Shown here one piece after another: positions 1 to 10,397 of a DNA stretch of 64,000 nt. The number at the start of each line of letters is the position of its first letter. Positions within the stretch are counted from its first letter, which is position 1. A program made the position numbers and the translations under genes. The notes beneath the pieces were generated by a model that made no database searches, had not been told where the DNA came from, and was given only the letters and a program-made list of their open reading frames with translations. The DNA is from Floccularia luteovirens (taxonomy: Eukaryota > Basidiomycota > Agaricomycetes > Agaricales > Squamanitaceae), in contig VSJF01000003.1 of assembly GCA_009739215.1 (NCBI GenBank), positions 1,798,001 through 1,862,000 on the forward strand, in the 5' to 3' direction.

Positions 1-3000
1 TGAAGATATGAAAGCGCTGTTGAACATGCACTCATCTCAGCCAGTGGAAGCGATCATGGGAAGCCTACAAACAGTTAGTATATGCATCACCTGTCGGGAA
101 CTTTGATATTTAACTCTTGTCTAGGAACTCATGGATCCTGACATACTCCCGAATGAAGAAGAAACATTCAGAGATAGTCTATGGATGCTACACAAGAAAA
201 CTTCAAAGCTACCTCCTTTAACAGACCGTACGCCCCCTCCCTCTTTGTCTGTGATGTAGACATTCAAATGAAAGCATAGTTACTGGACAAATAACCCTAA
301 GCACGGATCACGTAGTCGTCAAAGGTGCATTCAACGATATCTATGCAGGTCTGTCTACATTTCTGTTCATATCATTTAGTCTGACTCCGAAGTTTTCTTA
401 GGGGAGTGGTTAAATAAAGAAAAGGTGAGGGACTTTTAATCGAAAGGTCAAGATTCAACTTAAGATTTTCTATGTAGGTTGCGTTGCGCATCTCACGCCC
501 AATCGCCAATGACCCAGACGCACAAAGGGTGAGTATTTTGGATGGTAAATAATTTGTGTTTCTTAATGCCTCCAAATTTAGCGCTTTCAACGTGAAGTTT
601 CAATATGGAGGAACCTCGACCACCCTAACGTTGTTCCTCTATATGGCATCGTTTACATTGAACAGGAGCTGTATTCAGTAAGTTGTTGTTATAGTGACAT
701 TTGTATGCAATTTTGACAAGCGGGGTATATAGGTCAGTCCTTGGATGGACAATGGTACAGCTTCTTCTTATGTACAACATTATCCTGGTGCAAACCGTCA
801 GAAAATTCTATCAGAAATTGCTTCAGGTCATATCAAATACACCACACCCTTCTTATTTGTATTGACACATTCTTATAGGTCTGGATTATCTGCATGAGTA
901 TGGGATTGTTCATGGAGATTTACGTGGTGTGAGCTATCTTCTCCCTTTGTGCCTTGATGAAAGGGCTCATAACAATTTTCCATATAGGCCAATGTCTTAA
1001 TCTCCAAAGATGGGGTAGCCTGCTTATCTGACTTTGGACTATCCAAGTTCTTGGAGGATGTCAGTACTTCGTTCATGTGCCATACTAATGGATCATACTG
1101 AACCATCTGTTGCGCAGTGTGGTCAAGCAATGACAACCCCTTCAAGCCTCAACCCACGTTGGTTTGCTCCAGAATTACTTGTCAAAAACGGCCGACTATC
1201 AAGACAATCTGATGTTTGGAGTTTTGGTATGGTTTGCCTTGAAATCCTCAGTGGAGAGCAGCCATTCAGTGCTATCACCCGGGACATTGCTGTACTACGC
1301 GAATTAGATCGGGGAAAGATCCCAGATCGACCTGGTCGCGTTGTTACGGCACAGGGACTAACGGATGAAATGTGGTCGTTGATGAAGAAGTGTTGGAACA
1401 AGAGCCCTGAAGCGAGGCCTTCAATGGCATTCATCAAATCAAAACTGTACGAAATTCGCGGGATTGCCACAGGTGTGTACATCAATGAGATATCTAACTA
1501 CTCTTGACCTTAATCTATGCTGACCCTTATTTAAATTAGAATCTGTATCATCTCCTCCTCAAAAACGACGTTCTATGTTCTCGCTTCGTAGACCACGACA
1601 ACATACAACAGACAGTGAGAAGAGTAAGAAATCACTACGACCACTGTCCATCTTATCACGTTCAAGCAATGAAGATTCGCTTCGAAATTTTGATGATACA
1701 ACACATGCTTTTGGAGGCTCCTCTTACTCAGAAGAAGCATCAAGCCTATCGGTAATCGTCGAAGGAGATAATTCACTGACTTCCCTCCCCCGAGTGGACC
1801 CTAGGCCACCGAGGCTGGACTTGGAACACCTCTCTGCGTCTACACCCATTCGCACTGACGGCAATATTACCCCGAGGGCAAACTCATCGGACTATCCTTC
1901 TCCAATGCGAAGCACGACGTCAGGCGACTCTGGGGTTTTCATGTCTCCACCACTCAAAGAGGCTTTAACAACTACCAAACGGATTGTTTATCTTACAAAG
2001 TCTGGGGTGGTTGCTTCAGGAACGTTAGAAGGTCTGATTGATAGATTAATTAACAACTTCAGTGAGTATTCTTCAAAGTTGCCTAACGATAACCTAATGT
2101 CTTATTCCGTAGACCTCAGGAAGGACTTGGAGTACCGCGACATACTTCTGACGGCTTGCGTGGACTTTACGACCCCGGAGGACGTATTCGATCTTCTGGC
2201 GCGTCGTTTCCAAGAAGCAGAAATGGACGCCACGCAACACCTTGAAGATCGAATAGCCTTACAATACAAGTTCGTGCTCCATTCATTTGTCACTGCTCGT
2301 TGCTTTTTTATTGAAATCCGGGCTAGTATATTTATGGTACTTATGTACTGGCTGTCAAGCCGTCATCTTCCTGTCGACCAACAACTTCTATGGCGGATGA
2401 GAACCTTCTGCGACTCGGCTTATCATAAGAAAACTTCGGTACTTATGCAAGATAAGATTGGAGATCTCTTAAAGATGATTGACGAACGGGTAAAAATTCA
2501 TGTTTAATAGAATTATTCAGCATCCATGTCGATCTAACGAGAATATTCTTAATTTTTATCAACATAGCCGATAAAAGATATGCTCAACGGACCACTACCT
2601 ATGTCTCCTGGCCGGCGGATCCCACAAGCATCTGATATACTCCCACAAGATCTCGCAATCGCGCTTACGCTTCTCGAGGGTGACAGATATAAAAATATCC
2701 TTCCGTCAGATTATGTGGCACATCTAAGAAGACACCCGGGTCCCAATCGTGTGGAATCAGCATATGTCACCAATAATAAGATTGTTTTGTGGGTCAAACA
2801 ATCCATTCTCTATTACGACACTGTGGAGTATCGAGGAGAGGTCCTCAAGTTTTTCATCAATACCGCACAGGTGCGTTTGATGGAAGCTGTTTCGTTGTTC
2901 CAATATAAACATTGAATAATCCATCATACAGGAGTGCCGAAAGTTGCGTAACTTTGCCTCATTAACAGCAATCGGAATCGCGCTCCATTCTTCACCAATT

Positions 3001-3569
3001 GACCGCCTAAAGCACACCAAAGCGTATCTCTCCGAACAGATGAGACGCAAGCTTGAAGAACTGGAGGACATATACGATCCATCTCAAAATCACAAGGCTT
3101 ACCGTAAAGCACTTTCCTCGACGAGCGACCCTGCGAACCGCAATACATGCATCCCCTGGCTACGTAAGTTTCTAATGGTTTCTTAACTCAGGACCTATTG
3201 AAAAATTTTCTTTCAACGCACACAGCCATACATTTAAGGGAACTGCATCAAGTTTTACAACAAAACCCACTAGTTGTGGAAGTTGACGGACAGCCGCTAA
3301 TTAATTTCCAACGATATGTCAAATTTACCGATCGAGTACGAGAATCATTACATTTCCGGCTTCCGGACCTCGAGAAGTATCGCTACCAAGATCAACTCGC
3401 GTACCTTGAATCACAACTCCGCACCGTGCAACTTTCAGTGAATGTGGATGAAGAACTGATGGCGCGCAGTGTTACCTTGGAGGCGAGAGAAACACAAGAA
3501 TATAAAGGCCGACGCCGAGAACTCCAAAGTCTTGGTTTCGATATTCCGAATTATTACAAGATTCACTGA
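1..3569 (+). CDS. TKL-like protein kinase fused to a RasGEF, 5'-truncated by window edge
   Basis: A multi-exon gene already open at base 1, ending at TGA 3567-3569. The kinase domain lies about 260-1470: a catalytic loop HGDLRG (HGD in place of HRD), a DFG motif (SDFGLSKF), RWFAPELL as the APE motif, and SRQSDVWSFGMV. The beta-3 strand reads VALRISRP after splicing, so the usual VAIK lysine is arginine. A Ser/Pro-rich linker (1575-1980) follows. Next comes a RasGEF N-terminal (REM) module starting RIVYLTKSGVVASGTLEGLI near 1978, then the RasGEF catalytic domain (about 2600-3540; QASDILPQDLAIALTLLEG, FINTAQ, CRKLRNFASLTAIG, HLRELHQVLQQNP). The family would activate a Ras-like GTPase at membranes, with the kinase part acting as a regulatory or scaffolding head. 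The fusion is seen in the sequence: the reading frame is carried across short introns with no stop and no new promoter. Kinase activity is uncertain because of the K-to-R change. The N-terminus is outside the window. Confidence 0.85.
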
Positions 3570-4280
3570 ACATAAACATTCTTTATTGCGTGCTTCGTTT
3601 TTCTTCCTCTCTTTTCTACTCCTTACTTATTGTTTGTCGCTGAGCGTCTTATACTCTATTATAAGTCCCTATCGATATCACTCATATTATCTTCCTCATA
3701 TCTTTCGACTTTCTTATAATGTATCAGATATCTTAAATACCCTGCTCTGGCTCATGATGTTTTGTTATGCAACCTGTAAACTTCTATGCGTATACCCCCT
3801 CACTCGTTTTTGTATAGTACCGCTCTAATGTATCTATGGACTTGTTTTAATGGTATTCTTGGAACTGAAAATTGTCAGGCCAAGGATGAGCGATGGACCA
3901 AAGCAAGTACAGTAATACATATCCGTGTGATGCGTTCGATTGCGCTTGGAAATATTGGATCTCGATGAGGACTTCTTTGATGATAAAATGAACAACAGAA
4001 CAACCGCAGGTTGCTGCTGTCTTACCCTCCGGTGGAAACACACCATGCTTTAAAAATAACGATTGATGTGAATAAATCATATACAGTAATATTCAATGCA
4101 ATACACAACGACTAAAATGCGACAATGCTTATCCATGGATATTGTAAAAGGAGAAAAATGTGAGAAGAAAAGATATTCAGAAAGAAAGAAAATAGAAGAT
4201 GAGACCAAGATATAGATAATGAGCGGTAAAATATTTTTTCCTACGGGGAAAGAGAAGGATGATATCAAATGACCGAAAAC
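3570..4280. other. Convergent intergenic region
   Basis: About 710 bp between the 3' ends of the RasGEF gene (+) and the F-box gene (-). It is A/T-rich and carries only short open frames without ATG-led, conserved-looking sequence. It presumably holds two 3' UTRs; I see no RNA gene or repeat. Confidence 0.6.
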
Positions 4281-6696
4281 TCACTCTACTACGTCACTAA
4301 AACTCCAAACTTTCACATCCCAATCATCACTACCAGAAACTATCTTATCTTCCCCAAGAGCTAGACAGCTAACAGCAGCCTGGTGCCCAATGAGAGTAGC
4401 CGTGCATCGACCTTCTTCTCGAGACCACACCTATACGGATCAAAAGAAGAACTCCATCAGCATACAATTAAGAAGAAAAGAATAAAGAACGAACCTTAAT
4501 CGTGCGATCATGACTCCCGCTGACCAACCTCAGCTTATCACTAGCAACAGCCCAAACTCCTTCGATGTGTCCGAAAAACGTGCGTACAGTCTTCCCTGTC
4601 TCGATATCCCACATTTTGATTGTGTTATCAAGACTACCTGTTATCAAGACCGGTTTTTTACGGGATTTTTGTACAGACAGGGAGGATTCTTCATTTAGCG
4701 AAGGGCTCATGATGAAGGTTGGTGTTGAAGAAGATGATATAGTTGACGATGAAGACGAAGGCGTTGATTCAAATTCGTCTGTATCTGCACGAGGGGCTTC
4801 ATTCTCATCATTCTCTCCTCCCTCCACTTCCCCACATTCATCAGCAAGTAACAACTTCATACTCTGCACCTGTGCAACATGGCCTGTAAACTGACGAACA
4901 CAAGTCCGCAATGTGAGATCCCATAACCGGACAGTTCCATCGTCCGACGCCGAGAAAAGCATCTTTCCTGGATCGATTTGGGGCGCCGCACATCCAGGAG
5001 TGGGTGACGAAACGTCCAGCATCGACACATCTGCACTTGCACCCCTAGACGAACCAGAAGCATCCCACAACTGAACAGCATTAACCCAATCCGAATGCCC
5101 TCGCAGCGTAAAAGCTCCTCCAGTACGCAAGTTCCACACCTTTACTGTTGCATCCTCACTCCCACTAGCTAACACGTTGGAATCAAAGTTGAGACAAACA
5201 ACACCCCCAGTGTGGCCTGTAAGAGTACGGATGCAAGTCCCGCGACGCCAATCCCAAACCTTGATTTTGCAATCCATACTTCCAGTAATCAATTTCGCGT
5301 CATCGAACTGCAACGCTCGTACGGCCCGTGTATGACCTCTGAGAGTGTGAAGTGTGAAACCCGTCTCTAGGTTCCATACTCGTACTGTTCGGTCATAAGA
5401 ACCGGTGATGAGCACGGGAAACGCAGGATGTGTGAGAGTTTCGCTAAACTGGAGGCACATCACCCCATCTGTGTGACCCTTGAACGTACGTACTGTACAC
5501 CGTCCTCGTCGCCAGTTACGTTCAATAGTCATTCGTTCCGAGTAGACATCTTTCCAGGGACGTGTTATTGATGTCGGTGAGCGCTGTGAAGAGGATGGAC
5601 CAAGTGTGAGTAGGGCGCGAGAGGATAAGTTATCATCTACAATCGGGTGTAGGAGGGTCGACGACGTAGATATTGATACCAAGGGTGTAGATGGTTTTTC
5701 TTCATCAGAAGATGTAGCTGTCTCTGATTTGCATCGTTTCGTTGGTGAAATGACACTTAGTTCTGCTTCCATCATTCTTCTTTTCAAAGATGCTAGGGGT
5801 AGTGGTGAGGGTATAGGACAAGGTGATGTTGAATTCATTCTATAACTGCGCTTCTTCTCCAATACAGGTAGGCCCCAACCACACTTATGGCATTTCTGTC
5901 CAATGTGCTGCTCGCATATCCCACGCCACAGGACATCGTCGTCTGCAAGACTTCGCCAGCGTCGTGCGACTTGGGCGGCACGACAGAGGGAGGTCGCATC
6001 GAGATAGCCAAGGATTTTAAGAGAGACTTCGCGTGGGAGAACGGCGAAAGGATCGATACGGATGAGATGAGCGAGTTGGTCGGTGAGGAGGGAGAGCTGG
6101 GAGAAACAACACATCGTGAGGAGGCCTTGAAGGATGAGCGCTCGTCGCGGGTGAGGGGAAGAGGAAAAGTTTGACCATACTGCACTGACTGCTTCGCGCT
6201 CCTCGAGAGGGAGGGCGTCGAGAGACTAGTGAATTAGAAGATAAAAGGTAAGGAGTAGTATAGACAGTGAACAGAAGAAAAGACAGACCTGCTGAAGTTT
6301 CAAACTGGTTCCTTCATCAGCCATCCGTTGGTGGCGCACGCACAGTTTTCGTGGTGTCTGTTGTGCGGGGGACTGGGAGCCCTCCATGTTTGACCGCCTA
6401 GCATGGACTTCCATTTGCATAACACCTCTAGCCATAGCTTCGTCCATAGTATCTGCTTTGTCTCGTTGTTTATCTCTTTGGTGTTGAGATTCTCTCATGT
6501 GTTCCCGATGATCAGAGCGTGAATGAACGTCTTTCCTCTTCTTGTTAACCGAGTTGACCGAAGAGGTCCCGCTCATGTCGAGGGGCGTAGATGAGTGTAC
6601 ATCAAGGGCGGCGCCGACGGAGGAGGGAGCGGCAAGGCGTGCAGGGGGTATGGGATCACAAACGTAAGCTGATGTAGAAGAGGAAGATGGAGGCAT
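4281..6696 (-). CDS. MET30: F-box/WD40-repeat protein, Met30/SconB type (SCF substrate receptor)
   Basis: Three exons by eye: 6696-6289, 6225-4495 and 4430-4281, with introns of 63 and 64 nt, giving about 760 residues. The F-box (LPREVSLKILGYLDATSLCR) is followed by the family-specific block HIGQKCHKCGWGLPVLEKK, which matches Met30/SconB rather than Cdc4. Seven WD40 repeats follow; each has a GH...WD/WN pattern, e.g. TFKGHTDGVMCLQF, TLRGHTRAVRALQF, TLTGHTGGVVCLNF, and the last one ends in exon 3 at KVWSFSDVVE. An acidic/Ser-rich insertion interrupts repeat 5. In ascomycetes this receptor directs ubiquitination that represses sulfur assimilation (Met4/CYS3 axis) and supports cell-cycle progression. 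The start chosen is ATG 6694-6696, opening MPPSSSSTSAY; an in-frame codon further upstream is possible. The N-terminal 130 residues are low-complexity and charged. The family call is strong; the exact substrate in basidiomycetes is inference. Confidence 0.88.
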
Positions 6697-7291
6697 GATA
6701 GTTGTTGTTCGGTTTGGTGGAAGTGATAACGAAGATTTAAAAAAACATAAGAAAAGTATTGTAACATATTGGCCTGTGCTATTCCTATTACTCGCGGGCA
6801 CGCCCTCGTTGCGTCACATGGCGCAATCCACATTCGCCGGGATTGTGCATCCTCGTCCCATCATTCATTTATCCATTCATCGTCAACTCTTGTCGTCGTC
6901 CACATCAGTTTCATGTATCTTTAAGTATCCCTGTTCTAAATCACTTTCACACACACACAAGTCCGAATACTTGTCGACATCAAATACATCCTCAACCACG
7001 TGCCCCATGGTACTCGCTTACTCTTACATTAATGACATGTCTTATTTTATTCCAATCAATTATTATTCATTCAATTCGTTCCTGGGCTGACCCACACGCA
7101 GGTTTCAATTCAAGATATATAGAAAAGGTGCGGGACATCGAAGAAGAAGAAAAATCTCTCAAACAAGTGCCATAAGTACAATCATCTCCAGACTCGGAAG
7201 CATCCGCAGAGCTAGAGCTAAATAAGCAGAGTGCTCTTCCCGCCAAGACCAATCACCGGATCTTCCTCACGTTTGGAATTTCCTGATTATT
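6697..7291. other. Intergenic region upstream of the F-box gene
   Basis: About 595 bp between the 5' end of the Met30-like gene and the 3' end of GSK3; both genes run leftward, so this holds the F-box promoter and the GSK3 3' UTR. It has a short CA run (ACACACACACA near 6950) and one CACGTG hexamer. No coding region is supported. Confidence 0.6.
6997..7002. promoter_or_regulatory. CACGTG E-box upstream of Met30-like gene
   Basis: A perfect CACGTG about 300 bp upstream of the start of the Met30-like gene. The hexamer is the core site of bHLH factors of the Cbf1 type, which in yeast act with the Met4 sulfur regulator. That it works here is inference only; the hexamer is expected by chance about once per 4 kb. 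Confidence 0.3.
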
Positions 7292-8927
7292 TCAGTCTAA
7301 CGTGAGCTTCAGCTGTTCAAGGGGTATCGGCACAAAGTTGTCCAGCACAATCGACCGCGACGCCAGTTCGGATTCTCGGTGTGGCGGAACTAGCTGCCGT
7401 ATAAGATCCGGGCGCACCGATAGTTCTGTGGAGTCGGATCAAACAAGAACATACATTAGTCTCCGTATATTTATTTTAGAAACCCCGTCGACTACCCACC
7501 TTCGCGTGTAAAGTCAAATAATGGAGGGAAATCCTTTCCATTTGGCATGTGTGCACCCTCTCCCCGAAGCTCGTCAAAGAATGGGTGCACCATCGCTTCA
7601 ACTGCACTGAGTCGTAGCGTTGGTGTATATTCCAACAGCTTTGATACTAAATCAATTGCCTCTGGAGCAGTGCGCGGCCGGAACACCTAAATAGAATTAT
7701 AATTAGTTGACTACGAAATTCACAAACTTTTCTACTGTACATACTTTTGAGAATGGGTGTGGCTTGATTTGCGGGAACTTGTGTTCCATGTAATTAGGAT
7801 TCATCGTTTTAATTTCTTCTCGTGAGGGTGTACCCAACACCTTGATGATCTCCACTAATTGATCAATCCCACTTTCGCCAGGAAAGAGTGGTTGTCCAAG
7901 CATAAGCTCAGCCATGACACACCCAGTTGACCATATGTCTGTAGGATAAAATTATTCTCTCAATTAAATCCGATATAAAGGCAACTTGCCGATGTTGGTC
8001 GTATAGTTTGTTGCACCAAAGATAAGTTCCGGTGCCCGATAGTATCTAGAACAAATGTAGCTGACGTTTGGCTCGCCAGCGACGAGTATCTTTGCCGAGC
8101 CGAAATCGCACAGCTTAAGCACGCCGGTGGCAGGGTTTAGTAAGAGATTCTGTGGCTTTATATCTCGATGGCAAATGCCAACCGAGTGGATGTAGGCGAG
8201 AGAGCGCAAGAGTTGGTACATATACAATTTGATTTGGAGCATTGGCATTGGTTGTTTGAGTTTGGCGTAATGGCGACTTGCACGATACACGGTTTCTGGT
8301 ACATATTCGAGTACAAGGTTAAGATATACCTCATCTTTCTGGGAGAGTAAAAGGATGGTTTCAGAGAAGACGAATTAATAAAACAAATGGGCTAAATACC
8401 TTGTCTCCATTAGAGTAGAAAAAAGCTTTGAGATCGACTACGTTTGGGTGGGAAACGAGTCTCATGATTTGGAGTTCACGGTTCTGTACGCCACATTAAG
8501 AAAAGACGCGGTGAATAATGCAAATAAACAAACCTTGAAACGCTTGTCTTGTAGAACTTTCTTGATTGCAATATCCTCACCTTCCTTTGGAGCGCCTACG
8601 AGCTTTGCCTGGAATACAACACCAAAAGAGCCATTACCGATGACTTTGCAGTTTGTATAGGAAAGCTCTCGTGTATCGGCTGACTTTCCGTCAGATGCGA
8701 GGACCTTGACGACCTTGTGAGGATCGTCGATTGCTATGACATGATAACAAAGATGATGAGAGAAGTGGATCGAGATATCGATGGCACACGATGGTGGATA
8801 GTTAAGTTTATGAAAAGATCAGGAGGACAAAAGAAAGCCAAATGGTGATTAGAGACAAGAATAGCCGAGTGAGTATCAGAAACATACAAGAAATCTTGAC
8901 ACCGTTTATTGGGCCATGGGTTGACAT
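7292..8927 (-). CDS. GSK3: Glycogen synthase kinase 3 (GSK3/shaggy) Ser/Thr kinase
   Basis: About seven exons give a compact protein of about 395 residues, normal for fungal GSK3. Start ATG 8925-8927 ([13 protein letters not shown]), stop TGA 7292-7294 after EQLKLTLD. All kinase landmarks are present: [12 protein letters not shown] glycine loop, [17 protein letters not shown] with the VAIK lysine, catalytic loop [18 protein letters not shown], and the GSK3 activation-loop signature [17 protein letters not shown], whose second tyrosine of SRYY is next to the usual auto-phosphorylated position. [19 protein letters not shown] and [17 protein letters not shown] are the standard C-lobe segments. 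GSK3 phosphorylates primed substrates in nutrient, stress and morphogenesis signalling in cytosol and nucleus. The mRNA leader contains a long C tract (see repeat). Identity is near certain. Confidence 0.95.
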
Positions 8928-8977
8928 GATTTATGACTAGAAGGAAGAGGAAAACGACGGGGAAAGTGGGAATACAA

Positions 8978-8995
8978 GGGGGGGGGGGGGGGGGG
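8978..8995. repeat. Homopolymer of 18 G
   Basis: Eighteen consecutive G on the + strand (C in the GSK3 mRNA sense), about 50 nt upstream of the GSK3 start and flanked by a purine-rich stretch. Homopolymers of this length are prone to slippage, so the exact number may be an assembly estimate. Confidence 0.9.
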
Positions 8996-10306
8996 AGATG
9001 AATGGGAGAGAAAGGGAGTAACAGTGATGAACAACTTTGGGAGGTGAAAGAGGAGAAGACGACGAAAAACTCTGAGGAGACGGATGGAAGTGGAACGGAG
9101 GAAGAGATGGCTGGGAACTGTCACATTATTGCTTACTTGGTCACACTTTTACTATTCTTTATCAATACAAATATGTGTAAATACCACTTTTATTCTTTTA
9201 TTTCTTTCTAAAGATTCACGGAAGGGATCTCTCCGACATGCCATCAAGTTCTTCTCCTATTTCACGGTATTATCAACACCCATTTTAGAGGGCAAAGATC
9301 TTGACGTACCTCATTGCAAGATCTACGTTGCACAATGCACGGGGGATCTTGAGGGACAGGCAAATAGAAGAGATGATCATGGAAAGGTGGGTGGGTAGAA
9401 GATTTCTTATCAGGTGCCTCGTGCCACCGTCAACCCCAGAGAAAAGGACCAAATGTGAACTAGTTGACGCAGGACCATCGAGGGAAAGATGGCAGAGTCT
9501 TGCTCTAGATGATACCATCAGAGAGAGTCGTAACATGACGACATTCCTGATGGAAGACAGCAGAAACGATGATGTTCCCGGGTCCTCGTAGCTTTACATT
9601 CCATTTATATTTCAAGTATCAGTTGTGCTTCCCCTATCATCATACTTACCATGGCCCGTCTTTCCGTAGGGCAACTTGAGAGATGATAATCATGATGTCA
9701 TGTTCAAATGATTGGGCGGAAAAGCATCGATGAAATAGTACCAATTGGGAGTGAAAGCATAAAAGAAGCGATGAGTGAAAGCTAAAGCTAAAGACCGAGA
9801 TGAAGACAATGAGTACGACGATCCTAGTTATCTGGCTGATCCAAGGTTGTATCTGGTCACATGTATGGTCCTTTTTTTTTATAATAGATCGGCATTGCAA
9901 GCGCTGCGGTGTCATCATATGACGTTGCTGCTGCATCCAAGGCACCAGTTATCGACGGATATAACAACGTTAACACATACATACCAATCTCGCGTGTATC
10001 ATGATCCTGGGGGTTGCCCTACTCGTGTTCCATCATTAGAAGCTGTTTCGTTCAAAGAAACCTTTCTTCGTTCGGCAATATCCATATATATGTGCGACTA
10101 CAAATCGCAGAACATCAATTGGCTGCAGACTATGTCAGAGTACAGAGTACATACTTTGGCTCTCAAAAGTATGATCCATGTTGTAGTGAGTATTTTTTTT
10201 TTTCATAAAATCACCAACTTGACCTATTCGGTAATTGCGAGCCGATACGGCATATTATTGACCTTTATGGGATTCAGCACCTAATCCTCTACTTACTTCA
10301 CTCCAC
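8996..10306. other. Divergent intergenic region between GSK3 and MFS transporter
   Basis: About 1.3 kb that must hold both promoters. Several open frames of 80-100 codons exist on both strands (e.g. 9285-9536 on -, 9301-9591 on +) but they overlap each other, lack recognisable motifs and show no intron-exon continuity. I therefore do not call a gene. Short poly-T and poly-A runs occur near 9876 and 10195. Confidence 0.55.
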
Positions 10307-10313
10307 TATATAG
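10307..10313 (+). promoter_or_regulatory. TATA box of MFS transporter gene
   Basis: TATATAG in the context CCACTATATAGTCTC, about 90 bp upstream of the first ATG and followed by a pyrimidine-rich stretch (CTTCTTCCCAGTCTCTTCTC) typical of fungal leaders. Confidence 0.45.
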
Positions 10314-10397
10314 TCTCTTCCTCTCACATCGAAATAAAAATTATGTCCCTTCCTTCTTCCCAGTCTCTTCTCCCCCCCTTGCTTCTCTCCCCCACTC

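Noticed and set aside
1123..1485. 120-codon minus-strand ORF
   Set aside because: It is the antisense shadow of the kinase domain, which has intact motifs on the plus strand.
9285..9591. Overlapping ORFs on both strands between GSK3 and the MFS transporter
   Set aside because: They overlap each other in opposite senses, show no domain and sit in the shared promoter region.
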